In this document: positions 1 to 12,870 of the stretch, piece after piece | Numbering within the stretch: position 1 is the stretch's first letter | Layout of the letters: every line of letters starts with the position of its first letter | From: Angiostrongylus vasorum | Taxonomy: Eukaryota > Nematoda > Chromadorea > Rhabditida > Metastrongylidae | Assembly (NCBI GenBank): GCA_018806985.1 | Contig: JADANN010000364.1 | Location: forward strand, 6,193,001 to 6,257,000 | DNA: 64,000 nt | Direction of reading: 5' to 3' | Translations under genes and position numbers: made by a program | Notes under the pieces: model-generated | What the model was told of the DNA's origin: nothing | Database searches by the model: none | The model's input: the letters and a program-made list of their open reading frames with translations, nothing else

Positions 1-1300
1 ACCCAAACGATAAACAAGGCAACTAAGTCCTCGTTGCTATTCGCTATACGAAGGATAATTTAATAATGACTGCTACAGGATGGATTTTTCTGTTAAAAAA
101 ACAAATTGTTATCAACGGATAGTCATATCAATAGCAACCGTCCTGTATAAAACAGTGTCGCCGAGCGGGGTTGCCTCATTCGAGCGGTGCTCCCCTAAAA
201 AAGATCCTACTCGATACGACGACGAAGACACCACATCGAAACGACGAACGAAGGTAGACATCAACTCCGACCATCAGCTTTGAGAAAGGCGAAGACGTTG
301 AAAGGCTTGCCGAATAAACATCTTTAGCAAGCTCCTGTCAGCTTAATTATCCAAGAAAGCATCGTAGTTGAAGTAAGAAACGGATCCGTAGTTATCGAAC
401 TTGTACACATTACAAAAATTGATTGATGAATAAACTCTTCTAACTATCACCAGTGGTGAACGAACGGTGGCATCCTACACGTTAATACATGTAAAATGAA
501 TTCCTTCCAAAGAAGGCTTTTTCGTAAATTACTTAGTGTTAGGAAACTTTCTCACGATCCAGACCTGATTAAACATCCCTGTTAAACAATCTATCAAATG
601 GGCATAAAAATGAGCTAAAAAGGCTCTAATTGATAATTGAACCACTGAAAACGAAAAGCATTGAGTACGATGCATTCTGTCCACTTTGACCCTACAAGCA
701 AGCATTACACACCATATATCTTGAGCGTTATATGCTAACGGACATTTTTTAATGAGCAATCATTTTGCTCAGAATATCCTAATGATACTAACTTCTTATT
801 TACTGCCTATTATTCATTTTTTTGTCGCCGTTGTCACTGTTAAGTGGAAAACTGAGGTGAGAGAATGGTAAAGCAACTGTTACGAAAGAATGGAAACTCG
901 AACAAGTAGTGAAGGCAAAATTCAGTTTTCTCATCATATTGAAGCAACCATTAATGTTTTCTTTGTTGCTGAGAAAGTCTTTGTTTATGGATAAAAATGG
1001 ATTTTTTAAAGGTCCTCATTAGTAAAATTAAGCGATTTTTTGGAATCCACTATGGTTAGGTGTACGTTACTTCTCTAAGTAGATATTTAGAGTAGATTTA
1101 ATAGAGTAGATAGACTACATTATTTTTTTAAGTGGATATTAAAGGTGCCGCAAGACAAACCATGCGAATAGAAACGGAATGTTCTTCCAAACTGGCACAT
1201 TAATTTAACGCTATTCTACTAGGAAGGAGCAAACTAGCAGCTAATATTGGGCGATATGCGATCACCTGTTACCACATCTTTAGTTAGCTAAAGATGAGTG
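1..1300. other. No recognisable gene
   Basis: AT-rich sequence with only short uninformative frames. No exon with family similarity, RNA gene or clear repeat copy was seen. Confidence 0.6.
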
Positions 1301-1302
1301 GT

Positions 1303-1640
1303 TGCAGAAGTAGCGCAGTGGTTAGCGATTCCGTCGATCGTCGATCACTAAGCAAAGGATCTAGTTCGATCCAACTCTAACGCTCTCTTCCAATCCACGG
1401 AGGAACGCATTAGCCCAGCCATCTCCAAGACTGCAAGGAGAATCGAGAATCAACTCGACCAGAATTCTACGACATCCATAAAGAAGACGAATTCCTCAAT
1501 TACTAGCAGAAACAACAACCGAAATGTTCGAAGATCTTCGCGGGATGTTGGATGCGAGAAGGAATCGAAGCAGGAAGTGCCTGGAACCGCACAGTAGATG
1601 TGATGACGGGTCATGTAAAAAAGGCTAATGGATATGGAAT
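1303..1640 (+). repeat. SINE-A copy
   Basis: A tRNA-like head (tagcgcagtggttagcgatt ... ggatctagttcgatcc, resembling A and B boxes) is followed by the family body: gactgcaaggagaatcg, ctacgacatccataaagaagac, and a 3' end gcacagtagatgtgatgacgggtcatgtaaaa. Confidence 0.8.
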
Positions 1641-1714
1641 GCATAACAGTAGTGAGAAATATAAATAGGAACTGTAAAGAAGGAAGGAGCAGACTATGTG
1701 AAAACATTGTCGTA

Positions 1715-2265
1715 GTTTTTTGGCTCCTAAGACCTATTTTCTGTCAACCTCGTTAACCTCAGCATTGATCAACGACTTGAATTTGCTAATGAGCTGGTAA
1801 GAAGCTGCTTAGGAATCATCTTCTTCCAACAACTGAATTTTTTACGGCACTTCGTCTTCTTCAAAGTTTGAAAAGAATCGCATTTAGATAGTGCACTCGT
1901 TCAATCACTTCCATAACCTCTAGTTTTTTTCCTCTACAGAAAAAGTCAAATCGTGGATTTTTAACCATAAAGGGAATTGTGCGGTTCAGTTTTCCGCAGA
2001 TTAGACCACCTGTGCAATGTTCACATCGAATAATGAATACGAATGAATGGGATAAACTGTTTGTTTAAATGCTTCACTGGTACATGGAAGTGTCGCGCTC
2101 GTAACAGCACGGATCTGAGGAAAGCGAAATTGCCGAAACGTCAGCCATCGACCAACAACACCAGCAGCAACGACAACAACAACAACAACGACAACGAAGA
2201 CCTGTACCAACCTCGTATCATCAGTTCAACAAGATCAGTTCATAAGATCGTATAAATAAATATAT
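1715..2265. repeat. Inverted pair of divergent PLE-like tails
   Basis: A minus-oriented tail (about 1715-1915, cttcgtcttcttcaaagtttg) faces a plus-oriented tail (about 2045-2260, tctgaggaaagcgaaattgccgaaacgtcag). The second is followed by an (aac)n-rich stretch and cctcgtatcatcagttcaacaagatcagtt. The arrangement is like the foldback element at 21525 but much older. Confidence 0.55.
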
Positions 2266-2269
2266 ATTT

Positions 2270-3125
2270 ATTTAAGAACCATGCAGGTTCATTACAAATG
2301 CAATAGCTGTTAAGCACTTTTATCCAAATACGATTGAAGTCTACTAAATCAACTTTCTTTGAAAGTCGAACATAATTATCTGTGGCTGTGTTGAGGCAAT
2401 TTACAGTTGCGAACATGAGTGGGTTCGCCATTACGAAAAATCGTTTGCACTTTAGGATAATTTTCATTTAACTGCAAATTAAATGCTTCAGTGAGATTGT
2501 TAACAGGAAAATCGGATGAAAATATAAAAGTCATTTTCACCCTAGAATGAGGATGATGATCCCTGATGGGGAACGATCTCGCCTACCCATCGCTATTCAA
2601 CACCAAAGCTTTACTCAAACAACGAATGTGGAAATTGTAATAATCAGCTTAGTGCTAGGAAAATTGGAAAGAACATAAGAAAATGGTGCCGATTTTAATC
2701 AGAATGTAGTTTCGTCATGAGTCTCAATGAATTGCTAGTTAGACGTAGGTTTTCCTAAGGGAAATATCACTACAAGTAAAGTAGAAAGTTCTAGCTCATT
2801 AAAATTATCTGATAATAACCAATGAGGCTAACGTGGCTGCTAATAACACTTCTTTATCTCTATATCCTTTCTATTCATCTAATTCTTTTGACTGTGAAAC
2901 TATTTTTTAAATCCTTATGTTTCACTTATGCATGGAATTTTTTTCGAGATGGATGAATAGTTAGTTACTAGGTAACCTACGTAAGTCAGTTTTTTTACTA
3001 AAGGACAAAGTCAAGCAGTCAAGTTGTGAATAAATGCACCACTAAGTGGAAAAAAGGCTCTCAGGGTGGCTGCCGAAAAACTGTTAAACATAGTGTTTAT
3101 GTTAATTTTTTTTTATTTACTGTCC
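2270..3125. other. No recognisable gene
   Basis: AT-rich sequence between a PLE-like tail and a SINE-E copy. Nothing else could be supported. Confidence 0.55.
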
Positions 3126-3129
3126 ACTG

Positions 3130-3410
3130 ATTTCACTGTGATTTCGACTACAGCCTCAGCTTAACTGGGTTCGTTGCCGATTTGTGCTCCTCAGATCAAT
3201 CCCATTGGCGGATGATTACTGACGGCACTGATCGGTAGAAAACTAGCTGACAGACAAGCGAAACGAAAGACCCGCATTGTGTGGTGGTGCACGCGTTAGC
3301 CCCCCGGAAAGGGGAATAGCGCGTTCGTTCGCCACCGCAGACACCTGCGCTCAGGGGTTTTGCAAACATCTCAGCATTATAGTGTTTACGTTTTTGGCAC
3401 ATTGAATTAT
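3130..3410 (+). repeat. SINE-E copy (rotated, dimer-like)
   Basis: The 3' part of a unit (cctcagcttaactgggttcg, gatcaatcccattggcgg) is followed by the start of another (aaactagctgacagacaagcgaaacg, gtgtggtggtgcacgcgttagc, gcgcgttcgttcgccaccgcag). This is the same dimer order as at 62384-62845. Confidence 0.7.
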
Positions 3411-3414
3411 TTTT

Positions 3415-4650
3415 GCAAAAGTTGCAGAAAGTGTAATGATCTGCTAAAAAAAACGTCGTCTTAGTGATCGATTACGTGAAACCAGGACAGTTTACATCAA
3501 TCGTTCACTTACGACCACATCGAAAAAAGCCATCCGACTATTTGAACGGTCTGTGGACGGATGGATAAACTGGTGAATGACGAGATTCACAGTGATTACC
3601 ACAGATAAAATCAGCTTAAATTTTTTGCACCGTTGTCATTCATGTCAGAACGCCTTTTAAAACTCATCATTTAAGGTTTTAGATGTCAAGAAGAAGCGGA
3701 ACCAGCTGAAGCATCGAATATTCGCGAAGAAATATAATCATACGCTTTTTACGAAACTAAACCATTTACACCATTATGAATTGTTACGATGGCTGATAAG
3801 TGGCCATCGATGACCACTGCAGTACCCAGTCTGAGTGCGAAAAGACGGTAGAGATTCTTCACCGCTTTTTCTGAGATCGTTGTTCTCCACGATGAAACTA
3901 CCCAAGTATAACATTATCGTACAAAAAGCCAAAGGATGGAGGCAACATTTAGTTGATTGCCCATAACCTATCTTATCTAACTGCTTAACAGATATGCAAC
4001 TTCTTTGCCTAGCACTCAATACCTTCCTCGACTACTAAGCAATAACGAGGATGATGAAGAATTTTGGCAAGAAAGTGGGTGGAAAACATGAAAAAAATGC
4101 TCAATTTTGCTAGCGAGCTCTTGGGACTGCGCTCAATTTTTCATGGTTGGTGGTGCCTATTGAAAAGTTCGTTCGAAGAAAACGCTTTTTGCAAATCATT
4201 AAACCTAAAGGATGGTTTTTCATGGATTACGTCCTTCCCACTTAGGCGTTAGATGAGATTTTTAATCAATACAAAAAAGCGTGTGGAATAGGTATTGTGA
4301 AAAAAAATAAGCAGTCGGAAAGGCTATGCATCGATATAAATGCAAACGATCAATTGTCAAGTAAGTCATTAGTGAAGAGGAAGTGATATCTTTGCCTAGG
4401 AAAACACTTGTCAGTCGGTTCACTAACTCATGAAAACGGTATGAAATTGCAATGCCGTGTTTAAAAAATTGAAAACTTCCACAATACAAGCTCATCATTA
4501 ACTAACAGCATTCTGGAGTAATGACAAGATTTCAAAAAAAAGTCGAGAACTCCGAAGACGTATTTGCCGACCACATCCTTCCTCAAGTCTAAATTTGAGC
4601 GCTTCAGATTTGAAAAAGCTCTTATTTATCAACAGATGTGACCAACATGA
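3415..4650. other. No recognisable gene
   Basis: Only short frames of 60-80 codons without family features. There are no splice-bounded exons I could defend. Confidence 0.55.
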
Positions 4651-5045
4651 ATACTTACTTGATACTTGAACGGCCCGTCCTTACTAGCTGTGCGGGCCCC
4701 AGCATAATCACCATTTCTCGGGGATTGGCTGGTTAAGCCATCATGGTCCCCAGGAATCCCGGGGACTGCCTGGCCAAAGTCTGCCTCAGGTCGTCACCAC
4801 GACAGGCAGTCGCAGTGCTTGTGGATCAGAGGGAGATTTGCCACCATGCGATTTTTGATACCAGGGCGGTGGTGGATTCCGGCATTGGTTTACTCTTAGC
4901 TAGGTTTCCTGATCGAAACGCCGGACTCCTTCTCAGCTTGGGAGACCCTGCCGGGGGGACGAATCCCCCCTCTGTACATTGCAGTCCGACATCCAGGAAC
5001 ACCTCCCAGCCACGATGAGGGCGGTAAACCGCTGGGAGGATCAAC
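4651..5045 (+). repeat. Repeat C copy (about 390 bp)
   Basis: Best-preserved copy. It starts atacttacttgatact, then ggcccgtccttactagctgtgcgggccccagcataatcaccat. The middle has gtcgtcaccacgacaggcagtcgcag and gggagatttgccaccatgcga. The end is aacacctcccagccacgatgaggg and a gctgggagga terminus. It is non-coding as far as visible, GC-richer than its surroundings, and of unknown class. Confidence 0.85.
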
Positions 5046-5499
5046 ATGAATAGTGGAGCTTAATCTCGTCTGTACAGTTAATAAATTTGACTGAACGAGC
5101 CTAAAAAAACATTTCGTGTAGGTCTCCTTTTACATAATGATTGGTCAGGTTTCTAAATCTTACTGTATTGTTGACAGAATGTAATGATCGAGTAATTTGT
5201 CAATCAATACGACAATTTTCAGAACACGACGTAAAACTCTGAATCATCGACAATTCAATTCAAACGGAACAGCTACCATACAACAATTTTAACTCCAAAA
5301 CAACGAACGTCAAACTATGAATCGGCCTTGACATTAACAGCACATGGTTTCCAGTCGTCACTCGTTGCTGTTACTGTATTTGTTTTTGTAAAAATTCTAC
5401 ACGGTAATGTAAGCAATTTCTACTCGTACATTAATCCGTATGATCTAATCGACTGCTCCATTAGAAAGTTTGCCACCATATATCCTTTCAGCAAGGACG

Positions 5500-5775
5500 C
5501 GCTTGTAGCGCAGTGGTTAGAGCGCTCTTAAATACAGATGCGATCGATCCCGTCTCCTCGACCCACAAAAACCGTCCATCCCTCTGGGGTCGGAAAATTG
5601 GTATCAGACTTGTTTGGGAGGATGCACCAACGGCTCAATACGTCGTAGGCCAACGCGAGTCATTGTAACGGACAGATATGCATTCAATCACCTCTGATGA
5701 TATTTAATGAAGTCGAACCTATGGCGCATCCTCTAAGGATTGATGTACGCCGAGAGCTTCACCCTTTATCCTTTA
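5500..5775 (+). repeat. SINE-B copy with well-kept tRNA-like head
   Basis: The head gcttgtagcgcagtggttagagcgctc and a weak B box gatcgatcccgtc are followed by ccctctggggtcggaaaattggtatcagac, then cattcaatcacctctgatg and attgatgtacgccgagagctt. It looks like a tRNA gene at first sight, but the cloverleaf does not close. Confidence 0.8.
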
Positions 5776-5814
5776 GTTCCTCATAACGCTGTTAAAGTAC
5801 AGTCGCAATGTTAC

Positions 5815-6110
5815 TGAAATATTTGCAAAATGCGGCCTCCATGCCAGATTCGAACGCGCGATTTCACATTCCGGATACACATGTGTTACCCACTGCACCA
5901 TCAAGGCCTTTGCTTTGCCTTTCTCGCAGCCAGTTTTCTACCCTAACAATACCATCAGCCATCACCAGTCAACGGGAATGATCTTGTGAGCACAAATGGG
6001 CATTGAACCCAATTAAGCTGAGGCTGCAGTCAGAAATCACAATGTATAACTTTTTTGTTTACTGCTTATTATTTTGTCATGCCAGGGTATTATATGGACA
6101 ACAACCACAG
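5815..6110 (-). repeat. SINE-E copy with recognisable tRNA-like boxes
   Basis: The reverse complement reads ggtgcagtgggtaacacatg (A-box-like) and gcgcgttcgaatctggc (B-box-like), then the ttgcaaatatttcag body. It is the clearest evidence that family E is tRNA-derived. Confidence 0.75.
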
Positions 6111-6467
6111 TGAAGCTGAGATATTTGTGAAAAGCACGCTGAGAGAAAGGCAAAGCATGGGTATTAATGTTGTAATGGGTAATAGGTGAAAGGTAGTCGA
6201 GGGTTCCATTGTGGTCATGGGTCTGTGTTTTGGAAATATCTCAGCAACGATATGGTTGGATTTTCGCATAACACTCTGCCATGGAAGAATAATAGGCAGT
6301 GAGCTGAAACTTATACACTGTTAAAATATTTTCCACAAGCGCTATCGAATTACTTTCATTACTTCTTAACTGTCGCCGGTCGCTAGGGATCCTTGTCTTT
6401 TTCATGTCGAAAATTTTGTTGCGGTTAATGTTCTGCATTCTACACCACGAACATTTATACTTAACAA

Positions 6468-6578
<111 letters not shown>

Positions 6579-7223
6579 TACACAGATAGATATACATACT
6601 CATCTACGTACATATACATACATCCATGCACACCTACATGCACGTATACACACCGTTATTCTGACAAAAGCATCGGAAGATATGACGAAAACAGACGGTA
6701 ACGTACACACTGACCAAAGATCACGCCGCATACTATGGTATCAGCCGGATGTCTAGTAGAAAAACAATAAGAAGACCATCTACTCGTACCGCTGATGATC
6801 AATCGAAGTATAAAATTTCGTGATAACACAGCTTGTCGTGTTTGTGTGCGTGGGGAAATCCCGAAGCCGTCTACGTCAAGCATTTCCCATTTTCTTTCCC
6901 AATAAAATGTAACATTATTAAACCTTAAGTGCCACATGGTGAAAAGTTCGACACATCAATGCTAAGCATGATTTTGTTGGTCAATTTTTTAAAGGTATAT
7001 TGTTTGGCGCTTCTGTGAACTGTAGCTCTTTAAGGAGAACAAGTTAGTGAACTACTGTTATATTCAGATTCATGCTAAATATTTATTCAACCACTTTTCA
7101 TTTCTTTCTTTGTTTGCTCTGACGGCGTAATGTAAATTGGGTGGCAGAGTTGTTTATAATGATTAATGAAACACTAACTCTTCTATCGTTCTATTCACTT
7201 CCCGTACAAGTCAGTAGTCAACG

Positions 7224-7431
7224 GTTTCTTCTTCTTTTTTCCTCATTCTTCTTTCTTCTTCTTCTTCTTGCTCTTCTTTCTTCTTCTTCTTCTTCTTCTT
7301 CTTCTTCTTCTTCTTCTTCTTCTTCTTCTTCTTCTTCTTCTTCTCCTTTCTTCTTCTTCTTCTTGCTCTTCTTCTTCTTCTTCTTCTTCTTCTTCTTCTC
7401 CTTCTTCTTCTCTTCTTCTTCTTCATCTTCT

Positions 7432-7463
<32 letters not shown>

Positions 7464-7916
7464 TTCTTCTTCTTCTTCTTCTTCTTCTTCTTCTTCTTCT
7501 TCTCCTTCTTCTTCTTCTTCTTCTTCTTCTTCTTCTTGCTCTTCTTTCTTCTTCTTCTTCTTCTTCTTCTTCTTCTTCTTCTTTCTTCTTCTTCTTCTTC
7601 TTCTTCTTCTTCTTTCTTCTTCTTCTTCTTCTTCTTCTTCTTCTTTCTTCTTCTTCTTCTTGCTCTTCTTTCTTCTTCTTCTTCTTCTTCTTCTTCTTCT
7701 TCTTCTTCTTCTTCTTCTTCTTCTTCTTCTTCTTCTTCTTCTTCTTCTTCTTCTTCTTCTTCTTCTTCTTCTTCTTCTTCTTCTTCTTCTTCTTCTTCTT
7801 CTTCTTCTTCTTCTTTCTTCTTCTCCTTCTTCTTCTTCTTTCTTCTTCTTCTTTCTTCTTCTTCTTCTTCTTCTTCCTTCTTCTTATTCTTATTCTTATT
7901 CTTATTCTTCTTCTTT
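7224..7916. repeat. TTC/GAA trinucleotide tract, about 690 bp
   Basis: A nearly pure polypyrimidine tract on the + strand (TTC repeats with sporadic CTC, GCTC and TTTC interruptions) ends in (ttctta)n units. The homopurine-homopyrimidine asymmetry is complete over hundreds of bases. The long poly-Ser, poly-Leu, poly-Phe, poly-Glu and poly-Lys open frames here are artefacts of the repeat. Confidence 0.97.
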
Positions 7917-8179
7917 GTAAACCATCGCAAATATTCTGTTATCTGTTCACGTCCGGTGCCTTTACATCTAATGACGGCCTTGCACTTTGAGGTCTCTTTT
8001 TTTTCCCGTTTCGGTCTCATTGCCGTTCTAAATTTAGTGCTAATGTTTTGCTTTCGTAGTTTCGAAACGACAACGACGATGGCGACGGAGGCGGCAATGA
8101 TGGCGGCGGCGGAAGTGTATGATGAATGAATGAAGTGTAAAGCAATCTACCGCTCTAGACTGTAAGTGGTAGAATAATC

Positions 8180-8280
8180 ATGATGAAAGACGAACAAATA
8201 CCGCCCACCGATGAGACGTTGGACAGGATGAACGAGAACGTTGGCTTGATGACCACCGTCGCCACGCAAAAGCCTTCACG
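8180..8280 (+). CDS. Candidate first coding exon of the chloride-channel gene
   Basis: Two adjacent ATG codons open a 33-codon stretch beginning MMKDEQIPPTDETLDRMNEN that ends at a canonical donor (CG then gtgagt). The phase (2 bases left over) fits the acceptor of the candidate exon at 14067, giving an arginine at the join. It lies about 260 bp downstream of the TTC tract. Attribution to the clh gene rests on strand, order and phase only; no homology is visible. Confidence 0.45.
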
Positions 8281-8619
8281 GTGAGTTTATTCGTTCCTCA
8301 AATTACCTTCACTCTTAGAGAATTGGTAATAAAGTTACTTAATGAAGCTCAACGTAATCACCTAAGCCATTGTTTAGTGCTTAACTGTCGAATAACGACG
8401 AGTCTTATTCCTTAATATCTTCTGCACGCGCCATCTTCATTTTCTAGTTCCTCCAATATTTTCTAAACCTTGTTTTGGAGCTGTTTTTTACTTCTTCAAA
8501 GCATCTGAATATTAAAATGAAACAAAATTTTTTCCCACTTGGAATATAAAATTGAAACAATGCAGTGGCAAGAGACCACCAGAAACAACGCTCAGTTAAT
8601 CCCTAATTCTTTTGGTCTA

Positions 8620-8677
<58 letters not shown>

Positions 8678-10100
8678 TATTAGTCATACGTTCTCTCGTG
8701 ACAATGCTTACTTTCCAATACTTCATCCTTTTTTTAATAACAATCACTGATAATATTTTAATCTCTGATCATCGCCGCGCTCTGAACAACATCAGTTATT
8801 TTCCGTGAAAACATCACTCTTTTCCTGAAAAAAAGTACAGACCTATAAAGTGGTTTCAGAGCTGGTTCGCTGCTTTCCAATACAATAGGCCAAAAATTCG
8901 ACCATAACCAAGTGTCATTCATACATTTCCGCTTGTCCCTCCGGGTTCTGCAATTCGGTACCATATTTGTCTGGAAAAAGACATGCTTAGCAATCTTAGT
9001 GGGACCGCCCTGGCTAGGGTCATCTGAGCACTCCAAGGAGAAGCAACTGGAGCAACATTCAATGACATTCATGACTAACGGAAAACCCGTATCCAGCAAC
9101 CGTACATTCCCATATATGCCACTCGCAAAAAGCTTGACACTTTCCTTAATGATATATGCGAGGGAACGAATCGAGTGCAAGTTGTCTTGGAATCCTCATG
9201 ATAAGTGCATAGATCGTGTGAAATAAAAAAATGAGAGCATTATCAGCTCTAATTAGCGTAGCCGTTTAGTCAATTCTTGCTTCAGAACGGAACTCTAATG
9301 GAAAGCCAAGCTTACAGGTCCTCCATCCTTAAAACCGGCCCACTCAACCAGTTACCGTAATTTCTCTACTCGACTCGATCGTTCCATGATTCGTTCACTA
9401 CGCTCCCTCTCACCGTATTCACGGCTAAGTTCGTCTCCAATCGTACGGGACGGTGAGACTCATTTTTCCGAAAATGGCCCATTCTTATCGAATCATGTTT
9501 TTCACATTTCTCAAGCCCCCGAAACCAGCTATTTACTGGTGGGCTTGACGACTTCTCGTTGGATTACTCATCATTGAACAATCTCAAGGAACTCTAAAAG
9601 ACCTTTTAGCTACTAATTTAATAGGCATGCTTATGAAATTCTATTATGCCAATCAACAGCAAGCATGTTACAATAACTGGTGATTTAATCTTTTATGAAA
9701 CGAACTAAATTTTTCTCACTTCTCGACTACATTCTTTTGAATCCATTACAATTACGCTTATAACATTTCTTCCTAGTTTTTCTTCACTATCGTGACAACT
9801 TTACTAAATACATCGTTCACTGCCAGTAAACTCGTCAAAGAAAGTGGCGATCGATCGTTCCTCATACACCTGTCAGAACTGGTTTTTACTGCCCGGACGA
9901 CATTTTTTTTTGCTTTTAATGAAGTGATGATTGTAGAACTTCGTTAGCCGTTCATAAATCTTGGGTGCATAAAAAACTCTACAAAGTACTTCTAGTTTTT
10001 TGTTCTAGTAAAGAGTTTGAAACTGCCACTGTTGTTGTCATTACCAATATTAATATTACGACCGGCATTGTTGTTATTATATAAACCACCGTATTTTTTA
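8281..10100. other. Putative first clh intron, unique-looking sequence
   Basis: It holds the AAT microsatellite and overlapping frames on both strands at 8758-9226 that lack family features. No exon was identified. Confidence 0.45.
8622..8675. repeat. (AAT)n microsatellite
   Basis: About 18 uninterrupted AAT units lie 340 bp downstream of the candidate first clh exon. Confidence 0.97.
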
Positions 10101-10104
10101 TTTC

Positions 10105-10490
10105 ACTACATGACCCGGCAGCCACATCACAATATGTGCACTCCAACAATTCTTGTATTCAATTGGTTTCGTCGTGCCCACCATCCACGAAAGTCTCTTT
10201 GAACCCATTTTGCGAGTGAACTCGGTGGATGCTTGAGGATTTTTTTCGTTCTTACTAGGAATGTTATTCAATGCTGATTTAGACCTCTCCCTGGAACACT
10301 GGGATGGCAGTGCTAAGGCGCTCCAACGTGGATAGAGGAAGTGGGCTTGCCCCGGAGAAGTCTGGTACCCATTTCCCAACCTGGAATGATTAGAGATTTA
10401 GAGAGCCTAATACGATGTCGAACCAGTGCTTTAAGTGGCTGAGTTGGCCGTCGGTGTCATGGGCGGGATCACTACCATCGTGCTTTCCAC
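10105..10490 (-). repeat. SINE-A copy
   Basis: Reverse-oriented body. It begins at the 3' end (catgacccggcagccacatcac) and runs through ccatccacgaaagtctctttgaac to a degenerate head near 10480. Confidence 0.7.
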
Positions 10491-11184
10491 TCGTTAGTTA
10501 GTCTATACCTGTCGTACTTTACTTTGAGCGAACTATACGACAGCAAAAACTAGTGTTGCTCTAGTGAAACGTCACATTCTTGGTATTTGGAGAAATTTTT
10601 CCCCACGTTCAGAAGGCGAACAGCATAGATTTCTACCTCAAAAATTCAAGAATGGGGACGATCTTGTTAAAAATTCGGAAAAAAAATACTGAAGTTCACT
10701 CCCTTCTCACCCATTCCACTCCATATCTGTTTCTTTTTTTTATCTGTTTCTCTGTCTGTCCATCTATCTATTTGTCCATTTGCCTGTATATCTGTCTTGT
10801 TTGTCCATCTGTTCATCTACCTCTCCTTATCCCCTCTTCTGCAGCCACACCTCCTTCTGCATCACGTTTTTCCTTCTATGTCAAAAGTCGGCCCTATTCC
10901 TAATAGACGGGAAAGAACATTATCGCACAGCATCGGATTGGAAGGGAGATAGCGCTAAGACGGGTATAGGGAAGAAAAAACTTGCATGGCATTGGGTGAT
11001 GTAAGCGAAATGTTTTTAAAGAAAACTGTGCACACATACATCACCTTGGTTTTTGGAACCTTGAAAAAATGGAGGGAATGTTGGTCGTTCAAAATCTCAT
11101 CGCGAATTGTCTCTGTGCTTTCATAAAGCATCGTTGAAGTTTTAGAAGAGGAGAAAACGAAAAGCACAGAACAAATAGAAATGA

Positions 11185-11375
11185 AATCAAACGACCGACT
11201 TTCTGTAAGCCTCGGCCATCCCATGTGAACAACACACGGTTGATCCCACACGCAGCAATATGGTTTTAAGGCAGAAGTCGCCGAAACGTTGGTTATCGAA
11301 CCAAAGCAACGACAACAACAACACCAACTGATACCAACCTCGTATCAGCTCAACAAGAGCAGTTCGTAAGAATAT
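11185..11375 (+). repeat. PLE-like tail (subfamily 2)
   Basis: It carries cgaccgactttctgtaagcctcgg, then gcagaagtcgccgaaacgttgg, a caacgacaacaacaac stretch, and cctcgtatcagctcaacaagagcagttcg. It is close to the copies at 2045 and 50160. Confidence 0.6.
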
Positions 11376-12514
11376 ATATAAGTGGAAAATTAGTCCCATT
11401 GATTTAAGTCAAATTAATTAAGGTTAATTGACTAATTAGTCAAAAAAGTTAGTGCTCCGCATAAATAGAAAATATTTGAACGGCGGACTGTCATCAATTT
11501 ATCACAAGTCGATAAGTTCGGATAATTGTGTGAGGATAGCACTGTAGAGCGAAGAGGTCCACGTTTATAACACATAGAAACTATTTGCTTTATGTTTATA
11601 TTGTTGAGCTTACACGAGGTTATTAAAGACGTTTATTCGGCTAACATTTCCACGTCCTCGTCTTCATCAGAGCCCACGATCCATGTCGATGGTCCACAGT
11701 TGTTCCTCTTCTCGATGTGTCGTCTTCGTCAAAATTCTATGCTTAGTTTCTATTCGCACCTTTCTTTTCTACAACTTGCTGTGTTCCTCATGTTTTTCAT
11801 CGTTTCCTCCATGTTAATAATAATTAATGATTAACTGTGATCTTAGTGAAAGACTGCAGAGTTCACTCAGATTCACTAACTGCAGCCACATTTTCATACC
11901 TTGGGATAGGCACTTTCACTTCAGGAATCTTTTCATTTTCTTTTCTTTTCGTGTTCTTGTTCTTCTTAAAAAAGAACTTTGTGTTTACGGCGAGCTGGGC
12001 ACACATCCTTAACGATTCCGATCGGCTGATAACAAGTCCCACGGGATCACGCCAAATGACCTATTGACCTGACAAATGCTTGGCCTATGACTGCCATTTA
12101 TAATATGAAGAATAACGATTAGTCCTTTAGGGATTTAGAAAAGAACACGACAAAAATCTAACGAAAATGTGGAAGGTGACAGCCCAGGAAAATTTATGAA
12201 GTCGTAAATTCCTGTATTGTACTCTCTCATTTTTTAAAATATTTCATAAATGAACGTGCTGTTATATTAACTCTTAATCTACCAAGATTAACTGAGCAGT
12301 AAAAGAAACAGATTTAGCAGCAAATAAAAAAACAACTCGATTTATCGATTGATAGCAAGCATTTAGGTGGGAAGTATTCGTGAGCTATTCTTAGTCCAAG
12401 ATTGTTCAGTGGCTCAATGAGAATGCCTTGTTTTCTATATGATTATGAGTAAATTATATTTTATGGAAATAAATGTAACAAACATTCATGGGTTGTATTT
12501 TTAAAATCAAACAC

Positions 12515-12870
12515 GGGCGGATAGCACAGTAGTAGTGATGCTCGCCATCGCGAGCATGGTGCTAGTTCGATTTCGCTCCAGGTAACCAAGCTCCTTATCC
12601 CTCCAGGGTCAGGAAATTGGTACCAGACGAAAAAAAATTACTCTGTCAACAAAATTGGGAACACTCCTACCCGGCTATCTCAGTACTCCAGGGGGAATCG
12701 ACTCGACCAGTATTCTACGACGTTCAAGATGAAATGAAAATCCGCAAGCAGCAACCGAAACCACACGGGAAAATTTGGAAGATCTTCGTGGACAACGGAT
12801 GCGAGGAAACAAATCGAATGTGGGAACTGCTGGGATCCGTACAGTAGACGTGAAGCTGGGTCATATAAAA
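12515..12870 (+). repeat. SINE-A copy
   Basis: The head gcggatagcacagtagtagtgatg with ggtgctagttcgattt is followed by the best-preserved body of the family, ending ccgtacagtagacgtgaagctgggtcatataaaa. A spurious 76-codon frame lies inside. Confidence 0.82.

Noticed and set aside
5500..5575. Apparent tRNA gene (gcttgtagcgcagtggttagagcgctc)
   Set aside because: The acceptor and anticodon stems do not pair and the same sequence heads a dispersed repeat, so it is a SINE head.
7141..8129. Several open frames of 190-270 codons on both strands (poly-Ser, -Leu, -Phe, -Glu, -Lys)
   Set aside because: They are the six-frame reading of the TTC tract and carry no non-repeat domain.
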